A stretch of DNA of 20,772 nt from a virus, in IMG/VR virus record IMGVR_UViG_3300022689_000038, positions 1 through 20,772 of that record, one strand, 5' to 3'. Position 1 is the first letter of the stretch, and the number at the start of each line of letters is the position of its first letter. The position numbers were made by a program, and so were the translations under genes. Shown here in pieces: positions 1 through 7,426 of the stretch. The notes under the pieces are model-generated. The model was not told where the DNA came from and searched no databases. It saw only the letters and a program-made list of their open reading frames with translations.

Positions 1-31
1 AACAATCTAATATGTGTAACTATATACGTAA

Positions 32-292
32 ATGATAGTGAAATACAAATACGGCTTTGAGCACAAGGGCAAGTTGTACGCTTGGAAGAACAAAGATCTG
101 TACCGACTCCCTCAAATGATCGGTAAACGATTCTACTCACTCAAGAAATGCGGTAAATGGATAGATAAAAAAGATGTGTTTAGGGGGTATTATCTTGGGG
201 ATGATAGAAAGTCCCACGATCAACTTGAATCAATGACTCACTTTATCAACCATGAGGAGGAAGTTATAAAGGATAGTGATTGCCCTTTTTAA
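32..292 (+). CDS. hypothetical protein, 86 aa
   Basis: I do not recognise this protein. It is small and basic, rich in Lys, Tyr and Asp, with no membrane segment or signal peptide. The ATG follows an A/T-rich leader as usual for Bacteroidota genes. It is on the plus strand, against the rest of the left arm, and converges on the amidase gene with the two stop codons overlapping by 4 bp (TTTTTAAAAA at the junction). No clear hairpin terminator separates the two genes. Its promoter would lie left of the window or in the first 31 bases, where I see no TAnnTTTG element. Codon use and sequence complexity look genuine. The plus orientation suggests it opens a different transcription unit, perhaps early genes or a single accessory gene. 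Confidence 0.7.
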   Translation: MIVKYKYGFEHKGKLYAWKNKDLYRLPQMIGKRFYSLKKCGKWIDKKDVFRGYYLGDDRKSHDQLESMTHFINHEEEVIKDSDCPF

Positions 293-693
293 AAATCAAA
301 TTCCTTTTTCGCGTCAAATCTTGGACAATCTTTCCACCCTTTTTTTCCTTTTTTTAAAAAGTCACGATGCCCTTGTATGATAGCATCAGGATATTTCCGT
401 CTGAGCCCCTTAATCAAGTCTAACATCATAGCCTTTTGCATTGGCGTTCTGTCATCCTTGTACTTTCCTCCTATGTAACATAGGTGAATAGAATTAGCGT
501 TATACCCCCTCACCCCGTTTGTGGGTTTACTTTCGTCTTGTAGTTGCGTCATCTTGCCATGCTTGTCAAAGATATAGTGATATCCGGGGTTCTTCCATCC
601 AAGTATTCCCCTCCAATACTGCTGAATAGATTCAACCTTAGCATCTTGATCGGTGGCTGTGCAGTGAACGACTATCCAATGAATATCCCTCAT
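289..693 (-). CDS. N-acetylmuramoyl-L-alanine amidase (endolysin, T7-lysozyme type)
   Basis: Phage endolysin that would cut the amide bond between N-acetylmuramic acid and L-alanine in peptidoglycan. The 134-aa length equals a single amidase_2 domain. Seen directly: the first strand IVVHCTAT with zinc-ligand candidate H10, the YHYIFD segment (Y38/Y40) where the catalytic Tyr lies in this family, GHRDF with H109, and KDCPRFD with C123. This gives an H-H-C zinc set, with K121 two residues before C123, as for Lys128/Cys130 in T7 lysozyme. There is no signal peptide, so release should depend on a holin. The start ATG overlaps the stop of the upstream 58-aa ORF (ATGA), and AGAGGAG lies upstream, a rare Shine-Dalgarno-like site here. 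It is the last gene of the minus-strand unit. Confidence 0.93.
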   Translation of the reverse strand: MRDIHWIVVHCTATDQDAKVESIQQYWRGILGWKNPGYHYIFDKHGKMTQLQDESKPTNGVRGYNANSIHLCYIGGKYKDDRTPMQKAMMLDLIKGLRRKYPDAIIQGHRDFLKKGKKGWKDCPRFDAKKEFDF

Positions 694-866
694 GATGCAA
701 GCTCCTCTTTGTGTGAGTTAAGATACTTCTTCAAACACTCCACCGTATATTCGTGGTGTGCTTTATAAAAACGCTCATGGTGCTCGTTAAGTATTTTCTT
801 CTCATGTTGTATGTGCTCAATTAAGTTTTTTCTTGATATGATCCGTAAGGCTCTTAATATTCTCAT
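690..866 (-). CDS. small lysis-cassette ORF, 58 aa, overlapping holin-like gene
   Basis: An open frame starts with ATG at 866-864, inside the last 50 bases of the holin-like gene, and ends at TGA 692-690, which overlaps the amidase ATG in an ATGA junction. It fills an otherwise empty 120-bp gap in a tightly packed operon. The peptide begins MRILRALRIISRKN and continues as a highly charged amphipathic helix rich in His, Glu, Lys and Tyr (HEKKILNEHHERFYKAHHEY), ending KEELAS. The composition looks like a real soluble helical protein. The N-terminus encoded within the overlap is less certain, and no Shine-Dalgarno is seen. Function unknown; the position suggests a lysis accessory factor, but no transmembrane or lipobox supports a spanin. 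Confidence 0.6.
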   Translation of the reverse strand: MRILRALRIISRKNLIEHIQHEKKILNEHHERFYKAHHEYTVECLKKYLNSHKEELAS

Positions 867-1089
867 TGATAAGTGTATTTATTTCTATGTTATTTGATAC
901 TAATTCTTCTATTTTGTCTGAATGTTTCTTGTTTAGTTCTTCGATAAGCTGGTCTTTTTGGTTGATGACTTTTTTTAGTTCGTCTACTTCTTTAGTGAAA
1001 TAGTTTTTCATTTGATACATACCATACCCTAACACCCCCGCAACTCCTACGGGTGTGCCAATGTATTCAAGTGCTGTCTCAATGGTCAT
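817..1089 (-). CDS. holin-like small membrane protein (BhlA/UviB-like layout)
   Basis: A 90-aa protein with one weakly hydrophobic, Gly-rich N-terminal segment (about residues 10-28, GTPVGVAGVLGYGMY) followed by a long charged coiled coil (residues 32-88, heptad-like Lys/Glu/Ile/Leu). This one-TM-plus-coiled-coil layout and length resemble the BhlA/UviB holin-like family, and the gene lies two ORFs upstream of the amidase, where a holin is expected. The likely role is permeabilising the inner membrane so that the endolysin reaches the wall. Its start overlaps the stop of the preceding 66-aa gene by 4 bp, and its 3' end contains the start of the 58-aa ORF. The assignment rests on topology and context; an Rz-like or tail-accessory role is an alternative. 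Confidence 0.6.
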   Translation of the reverse strand: MTIETALEYIGTPVGVAGVLGYGMYQMKNYFTKEVDELKKVINQKDQLIEELNKKHSDKIEELVSNNIEINTLINENIKSLTDHIKKKLN

Positions 1090-1286
1090 AAAATATCTTC
1101 TTTAAAAAGTTCGGGATAGTTTTCTTTAATCCAATCTTGCACCTCTTTGTTGGTTAGTCCGTTTGCGTTTGGGTGTTCTTTTAGATTTGCCTTTGCTATC
1201 TGCTTACCGTCAGGCATAACTCGACCAACCGCAAAACCTTTACTTGGCTTTTTTCCTTTATCTAATATTTCAAATACTTCTATCAT
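1086..1286 (-). CDS. hypothetical protein, 66 aa
   Basis: A small soluble protein of no family I recognise. It begins MIEVFEILDKGKKPSKGFAVG and ends with an amphipathic helix containing EVQDWIKENYPELFKE. It is joined by 4-bp ATGA overlaps to the LamG-like gene upstream and to the holin-like gene downstream, so it is translated as part of the same message. Its place between a candidate receptor-binding protein and the lysis genes suggests either a small tail accessory protein or a chaperone for the LamG-like protein; that is inference from position only. Confidence 0.75.
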   Translation of the reverse strand: MIEVFEILDKGKKPSKGFAVGRVMPDGKQIAKANLKEHPNANGLTNKEVQDWIKENYPELFKEDIL

Positions 1287-2086
1287 ATTGGGAATGTTCC
1301 GTATTTATTTTGTAAATATAAATCCATTTGACTGTCTTGTGTTGGCGTGGTTATAGTATCAGCAATTATTATTTCTGCCACTTCCATCTCTGCCAAACCC
1401 GCACCAGTATTTGTTGATCCTATTATTAAATTACCTGTTGCATTTAATAATGATGGGCTTCCTGATTGGGTGTTTGTTTTTATTTCTGATCCTCCATTTA
1501 TAATACTTATACACCTATCTAATGGTGTCGGGTTTCCTACGTCTAATTTGTGCGTCATACTATCAAATTGTCCTGACGACCAAAAATTATTTGATTCCTG
1601 AAATGAAATACTTGAGCTTCCATTTCTCACTCCTGATTGAATTGCGTTTGTCTTTGTTGTTCTACTATCATTATATAATGTAATACCAACTCCTGATGCG
1701 CTTGTAAGATTTTGAAATAATACATAAACCTCACCATTCAATAGATTATTAAATCTTAAAATAGCATATATAGTTCCTCCACTTCCATCGTGCATAAAGT
1801 TATACATTCCCGTAGATGCTAACACCTGACCATAGTCTGTCGTGCCATTAAATGAAGCAGCTTTATATCCGTTAATGGCAGCACCTAAAACAGTAGGGCG
1901 TTGACCAACACCAAATGTAAACGTAGCAGCGTTCAACCCATCACTTAACCATGTCAATATAGGGTCTCCATTTACCCCCGTCAATCCTGATGGTTGCCAA
2001 TGGTCGTAATAATTTGCTCCTAATATTTGAGCAGGAGTCAATATACTCGCAAATGAATAACCGCTATATCTTATTTTCCTACTCAT
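1283..2086 (-). CDS. LamG/concanavalin A-like domain protein, candidate tail fibre or receptor-binding protein
   Basis: A 267-aa protein that looks like a single jelly-roll lectin-type domain. Supporting signs are the NGYKAASFNGTTDY segment (the entry strand of LamG-like domains, about residues 72-85), alternating hydrophobic/polar beta strands rich in Ser, Thr, Asn and Gly, and the ending VAEIIIADTITTPTQDSQMDLYLQNKYG, which is typical of such domains in Bacteroidota phage and surface proteins. There is no signal peptide. The likely role is carbohydrate or receptor binding at the tail tip. It starts at a TAATG junction with the preceding gene. It lies far from the large tail genes and close to lysis genes, a common place for adsorption proteins. 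A capsid decoration protein is an alternative. Confidence 0.65.
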   Translation of the reverse strand: MSRKIRYSGYSFASILTPAQILGANYYDHWQPSGLTGVNGDPILTWLSDGLNAATFTFGVGQRPTVLGAAINGYKAASFNGTTDYGQVLASTGMYNFMHDGSGGTIYAILRFNNLLNGEVYVLFQNLTSASGVGITLYNDSRTTKTNAIQSGVRNGSSSISFQESNNFWSSGQFDSMTHKLDVGNPTPLDRCISIINGGSEIKTNTQSGSPSLLNATGNLIIGSTNTGAGLAEMEVAEIIIADTITTPTQDSQMDLYLQNKYGTFPI

Positions 2087-2895
2087 TAGTACGTCCCCGT
2101 TAAAATGATTTGACCGTCTGCCGCTGCTGCATCGAAGGTAATCTCCAAAGTATCTGTATTAGCTATCGTAAACGGTAGCGTCTGAACAACTGCATTAACC
2201 TCATATACAACCGATGTTAAGCCCGTTGTGTTGGCTGTTGTTATAGTACCTGCTGAATTAGCGTCAATAGTGATCGTGATAGTGTCGTCACCCGTTTCAT
2301 AGTCGAGGTATAGGAATAAATCCTCAACAGGATTAGGCACTTGTATAGTCTCACTCCACCCACTTGGGATTGTACCGCTTTGGATGAGCGTTCCGTTGAC
2401 GTACTCAACCGTGTAGGAGGCGGGTAAACACTCAACCACGATGGGGGGCAAATCAGCCATAGGAATAGAGCAAATAGAGTAACTATCAGCCACTATCTCA
2501 ATCTCTACATACCTACCAATACAATAGTCAGGCAGGTAATTGTTAAGGGGGTTACTCGTAGCAACGTCCTCAAAGTAAAATGGAGCATCACCATCCTTAT
2601 CATAGTATCTCAGAAAGTCATTGACAAGAAGCTCAACTAAGTTGTTAAGGTTGCTGACGTTTGATCTATCCTTCTGTATGATGTCGAAAAACGATACTCG
2701 AAAGCCCAACCTATTTATACCTTGGTCATGCTCGCTATCTAATGGGATGACGTACATGATAGGGTAAGAATCATCTTCTCCTGCATAGTTGCTCAACTGC
2801 TCCTCATAGTCGAAGTGTATGCGCTCTATCTGCTGATGCGCTTCTGCAAACGCCCTAAAATGATTCTCTATATATAATCTCGTCTGTGCGCTCAT
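2086..2895 (-). CDS. tail terminator/completion-like protein with C-terminal beta-rich domain
   Basis: A 269-aa protein in two parts. Residues 1 to about 150 have the pattern of small tail-terminator proteins: an N-terminal helix, a YPIMYVIPLD strand, a variable loop, a long beta strand (GFRVSFFDII), and a helix that counts off subunits (NLNNLVELLVNDFLRYY). Residues from about 160 to 269 are Thr/Asp-rich, nearly Lys-free and beta-like, with a shape suggestive of an immunoglobulin-like fold. Ig-like add-ons on phage structural proteins commonly bind host-surface or environmental glycans; that part is inference. It overlaps the 118-aa gene upstream by 4 bp and gives way to the LamG-like gene by TAATG. 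Position after the portal and connector genes fits head-tail joining. Confidence 0.55.
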   Translation of the reverse strand: MSAQTRLYIENHFRAFAEAHQQIERIHFDYEEQLSNYAGEDDSYPIMYVIPLDSEHDQGINRLGFRVSFFDIIQKDRSNVSNLNNLVELLVNDFLRYYDKDGDAPFYFEDVATSNPLNNYLPDYCIGRYVEIEIVADSYSICSIPMADLPPIVVECLPASYTVEYVNGTLIQSGTIPSGWSETIQVPNPVEDLFLYLDYETGDDTITITIDANSAGTITTANTTGLTSVVYEVNAVVQTLPFTIANTDTLEITFDAAAADGQIILTGTY

Positions 2896-3248
2896 AGTTG
2901 TATTGCTTTAAGTGTTTGCCACTTTGACCACGCTGTCATCACCCTCTTCATCTCTCGCTTCCACTCCTTTGTTCCTCTCATGTGCTTTGTTATCTCACGA
3001 GGGCTGATATACCTTGTTCCTTGGTCTACAAACTTGTAATAAAACGTAGTATCTATCTCCATATACTTAGGCATCTTGTCTGTCTTATCTGTTACTATCT
3101 TAACGATTGATACGTTTTTCATCCTACCCGTGTCAATAGCGTCCTTGAATTTTATCGACTTCTTAATGCTTGCGCTCATCGACCTTGTGGCTGTTCCTAA
3201 TGCCCTCACATATTCATTGTATGCCTCACGCTCTGCACTCATATCCAA
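2892..3248 (-). CDS. head-tail joining/tail completion protein (HK97 gp10-like)
   Basis: A small basic protein of up to 118 aa. It has an N-terminal helix, a stretch SIKKSIKFKDAIDTGRMKNV, a beta strand pair (IVKIVTDKTDK, YMEIDTTFYYKFVDQGTRY), and a C-terminal Arg/Lys/Trp helix. A helix, a 'DTGRMKNS'-like turn, and a strand ending in 'YYxFVxxGT' are typical of gp10-type tail completion proteins. ATG codons at 3248 and 3242 are both possible; the first overlaps the preceding gene by 10 bp, the second by 4 bp (ATGA), so the second (116 aa) fits the operon's habit better. It sits between a connector and a terminator-like protein, as expected. Confidence 0.55.
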   Translation of the reverse strand: MDMSAEREAYNEYVRALGTATRSMSASIKKSIKFKDAIDTGRMKNVSIVKIVTDKTDKMPKYMEIDTTFYYKFVDQGTRYISPREITKHMRGTKEWKREMKRVMTAWSKWQTLKAIQL

Positions 3249-3739
3249 TCCATCCCAACCGAAGTCTCAGGGTCTTCAGGTGGTAAAATTTCCTTATTAG
3301 CATCCGAAGTGTAAAGTGGGTAGTCGTCCTTATTCAACTTTAAGAACTCCTTAAGCTGATCTTCATACGTTGCTGCATGGCCTTTCAGTTGATTTCTAAT
3401 GTAGTTTACAACCTCTATACCCTCACTTGCTGAATACTCACCCGATTGACTCTGTATTCCTTTATTCTTAATTGAAAAAGATACAAATGGCACAGTAATA
3501 TCAGCAGCCCTAAAAGCTACTATCTTCTGAACTATCTCCACTACCAGCTCCTCAGTAGGTGTCAACGTCTGTGCGTTGTACTTAGTCAGTAGGTCGTCAA
3601 AAAATGTTAACCCTAATATTGGTCGAACATAGTCAATCGCTGCCACCTCTACATTGGGAGCGATGTCTGCCACGTCCATGTTTTGACTAATCTGTGTTCT
3701 CGTCTTTATGTAGTTCTCTGTTACAAAGTAAGTAATCAT
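3239..3739 (-). CDS. head-tail connector/adaptor protein (DUF6712-like)
   Basis: A 166-aa, mostly helical, acidic protein directly after the portal gene. Features are an early helix followed by PILGLTFFDDLL, a central helix-rich region (EELVVEIVQKIVAFRAADI), a PFVSFSIKNKGIQ loop, and a C-terminal helix with YPLY. This helical scheme (a segment that docks on the portal, then FRAA and a long helix) matches the gp6-like adaptor proteins of Bacteroidota phages often labelled DUF6712. Role: extends the portal ring and closes the packaged capsid. Start codon overlaps the portal stop by 4 bp. Confidence 0.55.
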   Translation of the reverse strand: MITYFVTENYIKTRTQISQNMDVADIAPNVEVAAIDYVRPILGLTFFDDLLTKYNAQTLTPTEELVVEIVQKIVAFRAADITVPFVSFSIKNKGIQSQSGEYSASEGIEVVNYIRNQLKGHAATYEDQLKEFLKLNKDDYPLYTSDANKEILPPEDPETSVGMDWI

Positions 3740-4935
3740 TCTTCTTCAATTTTTGTTTCAACTATTTCCTCATCAATAATATTAAAAGTGTTAAACTGAA
3801 ACTCAAGCTCACAATGAAAAACGCCCAACACATCATTGATGAACTCCTCTATCGTGTCTCTGTTCTCCATGACCCAGTTCTTCTCAAATAGTTGGTACTG
3901 CATCTTGAGCTCAGCGGCGTTGCCCAACTTCCCCGTAGTCTTTATCCCTATCACCGCAGGGTCAATCTGATGACTTATGGCGATGTTGTCCTTAATCTCT
4001 TGCGACACCTGAGCATAGAGCTTATCGTTCTGAGTCGTCTTGACCGTCTCAATCTCCGGCTGTTGGTCAGCAGGCTTGTAGAACGTCAATATCCTACCCA
4101 TGTTTCTCGCTCCCTTACCTACTGTCTCAAGCATCCTTCTTATCTTCTGCTTCTGCCCTGGTGTCGTCTCAAAGGGAAACTTAAATATCATTGAAGGATT
4201 AATCGAGTTGACTATCCCCTGCTTATACAAGTAGCTTATCTCACCATCTAAGTACGTCCAGTTACCGTTGCTCACATAGTCAGGAAGTGGATAGGTCTTT
4301 AGTCCTGCCGTGTTTGTCCTCAGCTCTAACATCTGATACTTATCCTTGCATCCTAAGTGATGACATGGCACTATCTTGTTAATGCCATACCTTCTCCAGT
4401 CCTCCGATAGGAAGTAGTGTGAGGGCTTATCTTCATATATGCTCACCCTCGTATTTCTGACGTTCTCAGGGTCAATAAGTCGAGCTTTAACAAAGGTCTT
4501 TTTTTCTTCAGAATAAGTAAGTAGCACACACGCCCTCCCATGCTTGATGAAGTCTTGGGATATACCCCTTGTCAACTCCTTTAACTTTAGTCTGATCTCA
4601 AGCTTCTTAATGTCTTTCTTCTTGTCAAGTGTCGCCTCATCATATCCCTTGAACTCGTAGCCCCCACCTACAATAGCGTTTGTCTTAAAGTTTACACAAG
4701 TGGCGTGTATAGGGCTTGACCTATACAAGTTGTTCAGTAGGTTAGGGTAGAGGTTTTCCTCACCGAAGTAGACCATTCCATTGCCCCCCACATAGCTGTC
4801 GTCTACATAGGGCTTAGATAGGTCTCTGTCTCCTACAGGAATGTTGCCGATAGCTCCGAAGTCTTCGTTTACCATTCCATCAGAAGCATCTTTAACCACC
4901 TCCTCTTTCCCAAATTTATAACCTAATATCTTCAT
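3736..4935 (-). CDS. portal protein
   Basis: A 399-aa protein with the layout of Bacteroidota phage portals. A Gly/Asp-rich N-terminus leads to VYFGEENLYPNLLNNLYRSSPIHATCVNFKTNAIVG, where a stretch about choosing a start ring and 'SP.H..C...K.' is characteristic. A central beta region (KARLIDPENVRNTRV, YFLSEDWRRYGI) follows, then a stem-helix segment near TPGQKQKIRRMLETVGKG, and a C-terminal helical crown (AELKMQYQLFEKNWVMENRDTIEEFIN). The portal forms the dodecameric vertex through which terminase pumps DNA and to which the tail attaches. It overlaps the preceding small gene by ATGA and the next connector by 4 bp. Lying downstream of the capsid gene is not the common order (terminase, portal, protease, capsid). 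Confidence 0.85.
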   Translation of the reverse strand: MKILGYKFGKEEVVKDASDGMVNEDFGAIGNIPVGDRDLSKPYVDDSYVGGNGMVYFGEENLYPNLLNNLYRSSPIHATCVNFKTNAIVGGGYEFKGYDEATLDKKKDIKKLEIRLKLKELTRGISQDFIKHGRACVLLTYSEEKKTFVKARLIDPENVRNTRVSIYEDKPSHYFLSEDWRRYGINKIVPCHHLGCKDKYQMLELRTNTAGLKTYPLPDYVSNGNWTYLDGEISYLYKQGIVNSINPSMIFKFPFETTPGQKQKIRRMLETVGKGARNMGRILTFYKPADQQPEIETVKTTQNDKLYAQVSQEIKDNIAISHQIDPAVIGIKTTGKLGNAAELKMQYQLFEKNWVMENRDTIEEFINDVLGVFHCELEFQFNTFNIIDEEIVETKIEEE

Positions 4936-5309
4936 GCGTATATGTTTGTTGTCGTGTAATTGTTCTTAGGCTCAAGGTCAACCACCACTTTTCCCGTCTC
5001 CAAGACCTCGCCCTCTGCTCCATTCTCATCAATAGCACCGCCATTGTATTTGTAAATATCATAAGTATATTGCCCCCTATTTAGATGTATCTGAGCGTTA
5101 GAGGTGTCAACACTACCAGTGTCAACCAACTCAATGTTGTATCTGTCGTAACGCTCCTTAGATGTGCTTGTATTCGTTCCAATGAACCATACAACACTCT
5201 CGCCTTGTACGTTCTTGATGTTGAAAATATAGTCATCACCAAAAGTCTTATTAACCTGAGACACTTGGAAACATTCTACATTTACACTATCTGGTATCAA
5301 AAACATCAT
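4932..5309 (-). CDS. small virion-associated-type protein next to portal
   Basis: I place the start at the tandem ATG codons at 5309/5306, giving about 125 aa beginning M(M)FLIPDSVNVEC. The longer frame to ATG 5348 would begin inside a terminator-like hairpin, and its extra LFTLFLI would be no more than the translated U-tract, so the apparent signal peptide is not credible. The protein is beta-rich: DDYIFNIKNVQGESVVWFIG, an RYDRYNIEL strand, then HLNRGQYTYDIYKYNGG and VLETGKVVVDL. It resembles a family of short proteins frequent beside structural genes in Bacteroidota phages, of unknown function (pattern: NxTxxYxxxF...RYNxFxI...GxYxYxIY...xxETGKxxV). A role in the virion or assembly is inferred from context. 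Confidence 0.72.
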   Translation of the reverse strand: MMFLIPDSVNVECFQVSQVNKTFGDDYIFNIKNVQGESVVWFIGTNTSTSKERYDRYNIELVDTGSVDTSNAQIHLNRGQYTYDIYKYNGGAIDENGAEGEVLETGKVVVDLEPKNNYTTTNIYA

Positions 5310-5322
5310 AACTTCTACAATT

Positions 5323-5350
5323 AAAAAAAGGGTGAACAATCTGCCCACCC
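5323..5350 (-). terminator. rho-independent terminator-like hairpin after the 181-aa gene
   Basis: Read on the minus strand: GGGTG, an 11-nt loop, CACCC, then seven T residues (plus-strand A-run 5323-5329). The 5-bp stem is short but GC-rich. It lies 30 bases past the stop of the 181-aa gene and just before the start of the portal-side gene, so it could limit transcription from the capsid pair into the portal genes. Confidence 0.6.
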
Positions 5351-5380
5351 CCTCCTATTAGATATATGAACAATCTACTT

Positions 5381-5926
5381 TTAAGGCGTTAATAAAGCCG
5401 CAATGATTGAGCTGTCTACCGGGTAAGGTCTCTCAGGTAGTTGATTACTCAACTCTACAACGTAGCCGTTCATGTCAGCCTTCGCTGTACCCGTTGAACT
5501 TTCCCCTCCAGTCAACTGCAAACCTTGCGTTAGGTCAGGTGAATAACCTGCTAACCACCATTGCCCATTGTTGTCTTTAACCAATGCTACAAGGTCTCTC
5601 TGTCCTGCCGCCATTAACATAACGCTGTTTCTTTTTGCCAACTCCTGACGTTTGAATTGTAGCGTTAATGTCTGTGTGTATAGCGTTGATCCTGCTGTCG
5701 TGTCTGCCTCTATCGTGTGATTTAAAACACTTGAATCTCTTGTGATAGCGTAGGACTGGAAGTAAACGGGTGATGAACCGTCTAAGGCTATCGCTGTAAC
5801 TTCCCCAGATGTTATAGTCACGCTATCTATGTCTGCTAAATCATTCAACAGAACCTCGTCTATCCCTCCAATGGAGTTAAGACAGTCCTTAGTGATTGAT
5901 GTTAGCGCGTCGCATAATGATGCCAT
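5381..5926 (-). CDS. putative major tail tube (or other abundant virion) protein
   Basis: A 181-aa protein directly after the major capsid gene. It has an N-terminal GGIDEVLLNDLADIDSV segment, then VTAIALDGSSPVYFQSYAI, a strand-rich centre with TLYTQTLTLQFKRQEL, WWLAGYSPDLTQGLQ, and NGYVVELSNQLPERPYPVDSS. A 'GGI..' opening, repeated beta strands, and a Gly-rich late strand with conserved W are features I associate with tail-tube-type structural proteins in Bacteroidota phages. Terminator-like hairpins flank it on both sides (5945-5964 and 5330-5350), suggesting that this gene and the capsid gene are expressed at their own levels, as fits an abundant structural protein. A capsid decoration protein is the main alternative. 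Confidence 0.5.
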   Translation of the reverse strand: MASLCDALTSITKDCLNSIGGIDEVLLNDLADIDSVTITSGEVTAIALDGSSPVYFQSYAITRDSSVLNHTIEADTTAGSTLYTQTLTLQFKRQELAKRNSVMLMAAGQRDLVALVKDNNGQWWLAGYSPDLTQGLQLTGGESSTGTAKADMNGYVVELSNQLPERPYPVDSSIIAALLTP

Positions 5927-5940
5927 AATTATTAAATGTT

Positions 5941-5964
5941 AAAAGGGGAGTATCTCAACTCCCC
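5941..5964 (-). terminator. hairpin between major capsid gene and 181-aa gene
   Basis: GGGGAG at 5945-5950 pairs with CTCCCC at 5959-5964 around an 8-nt loop. On the minus strand the stem is followed by only four T residues (TTTTAACATT), so it may be a weak terminator, a partial attenuator or a 3'-end stabiliser of capsid mRNA rather than a full stop. Confidence 0.5.
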
Positions 5965-5973
5965 GTTATTTTC

Positions 5974-6984
5974 TTATGTGATGTCAGTTGAGTAATATAC
6001 GATCTCAGTCTCGTTAGAAAGATAGAATCCCATCTTCAAGTTGGCACGAGTTCTAAGCGTAGGCTCTGCAACTGTGTCTGTCAAGTTCACCGCCTTAAGG
6101 TCTGAACCATCACCTAACGCATCGAAAGCGTAGATTAAGTTCTGATGTCTTGTTAACACCATAGTGTTGTCTGACATTCCCTCTTGAACAACAATCTTGA
6201 TTCTACCCAAGTATGTTAATTCTGGGTTCATGGTAGTGTACAGAACGGTGTTGTTCTCTGCAACCGCTTCAAGATAAGCTGATGCTACGTTAGCAGAAAC
6301 ATACATTCTTAAGTCTCCAGTCTTGTGCTTCAACGTATTTGGTAGTCCGTTGTAAACTTTAGAAATCTCTGCGATAACATTAGCCTTAGTGATTGCTGAA
6401 CCAGCAATACCCACAACGTCTCCTGATCCACCGTTATAACCTGCAAGCAACTTCTTCTCGTAACCGTCACACTCTGCTAAGAATGTAGTCGCAGCGTTAA
6501 GTGAAGTATCTCCCTGCCATCTGATTAATGCAGTCTCCTCTTGAATCAAGTTACCAAGCTCTTCCCAATACTGAGATAAGAACATCTGAGGTGCAATCTC
6601 GTTAGAGTTAGCTCCAGGTCTCATCATAGTAGAGAAGAAAGCTTGCTCAGCGTCAAACTGACAAATCTCTCCAAGTGCAGATACTCCACATACATCGATG
6701 TCGATAGCGTCAAGTGATCCTGCTGCCTCCTTAGCGTCATCCCATGAGCAATCAGAAGCGTATAACGCTCTGTCGAATGATTGGTTAGCCAGCTTAGTTT
6801 TGTACTTCACGTTAGGAAGTAGTCTAAAGTTTCCAGTCACGTCATCTGTTAAGTATGCACGTGAGTAAAATTCTTGTGGGTTAGGACAAAGCAAAGCGTT
6901 TGTCTCAACCGTTAGGTCAAATTTAGCTTCGATCTCTTTTGAAGCTTCTTTGATGTCCTTGAAATCAAAGTGTAATTCTCTCAT
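5974..6984 (-). CDS. major capsid protein (HK97-fold)
   Basis: A 336-aa protein starting one base after the protease-scaffold stop codon (TAAAATG), and followed by a strong hairpin. Size and position after a prohead protease fit an HK97-fold shell protein. Visible elements: an N-terminal region with an E/K-rich helix (FKDIKEASKEIEAKFDL), a long spine-helix-like segment (IAPQMFLSQYWEELGNLIQEETALIRWQGD), an AITKANVIAEISKVYNGLPNTL helix, DLRMYVSANVASAYLEAV (P-domain-like strand and helix), YLGRIKIVVQEGMSDNTMVLTRHQNLIYAFD and a late A-domain strand near TEIVYYS. It forms the icosahedral shell. No delta domain is obvious, consistent with the scaffold being provided by the upstream gene. Confidence 0.85.
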   Translation of the reverse strand: MRELHFDFKDIKEASKEIEAKFDLTVETNALLCPNPQEFYSRAYLTDDVTGNFRLLPNVKYKTKLANQSFDRALYASDCSWDDAKEAAGSLDAIDIDVCGVSALGEICQFDAEQAFFSTMMRPGANSNEIAPQMFLSQYWEELGNLIQEETALIRWQGDTSLNAATTFLAECDGYEKKLLAGYNGGSGDVVGIAGSAITKANVIAEISKVYNGLPNTLKHKTGDLRMYVSANVASAYLEAVAENNTVLYTTMNPELTYLGRIKIVVQEGMSDNTMVLTRHQNLIYAFDALGDGSDLKAVNLTDTVAEPTLRTRANLKMGFYLSNETEIVYYSTDIT

Positions 6985-6985
6985 T

Positions 6986-7426
6986 TTATTTCTTTTTTAA
7001 TTTTGCCAAGGCTCTGAACTTAGCCCCGAATGATTGGTTGTCTTCTTTTTGTTCAGCAATTTCTTTCTTTTTGAAGTCCTCTTTCTCTTCTACTACTTCC
7101 TCTTTCTCTTCCTCTCTACCGCCTTCAAGCTTTGCGATCATCTCTACAATAGTCTCAAGCTTCTCGTCAAGCTCTTCCTTAGTGTAATATTTTTTCTCCT
7201 CCTCAGTCTCCTCTACCATTTCCTCTTTCTTCTCTTCTTCTTGAGGCTTCTCTTCTTCCATCTTTTCACGAACTTCATCTCTTCGCTCTTCTTCTTTCTC
7301 TTCGGTTTTTTCTTCCATCAGCTCCACGAGTTTACCGTTCTCATCAGCCTTGTAGAATTTACCGTCAAGCTCAAACTTTTGAACTTCCTGAGTTTCCTCT
7401 TTATTCTCTTTTGTTTCTTCTGCCAT
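6986..7426 (-). other. possible internally started scaffold protein, 146 aa
   Basis: In-frame ATG codons at 7435 (M357) and 7426 (M360, MAEETKENKEE) fall exactly at the border between the protease domain and the Glu/Lys-rich tail. Translation from either would yield a free scaffold of about 146-149 aa. This mirrors the known lambda C/Nu3 arrangement. It is inference from domain layout; no ribosome-binding site decides it. Confidence 0.3.

Noticed and set aside
289-370. A/T-rich runs at the convergent junction as a bidirectional terminator
   Set aside because: There are T and A runs but no stem of useful length.
4912-4919. TAnnTTTG-like match (TAAATTTG, minus strand) at the portal start
   Set aside because: It is part of the portal codons for YKFG with no TTG at the right spacing, and the gene is already coupled to its upstream neighbour.
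5310-5348. N-terminal extension and apparent signal peptide of the portal-side small protein
   Set aside because: The extra residues are encoded by the terminator-like stem and its T-tract. The tandem ATG at 5309/5306 is the better start.
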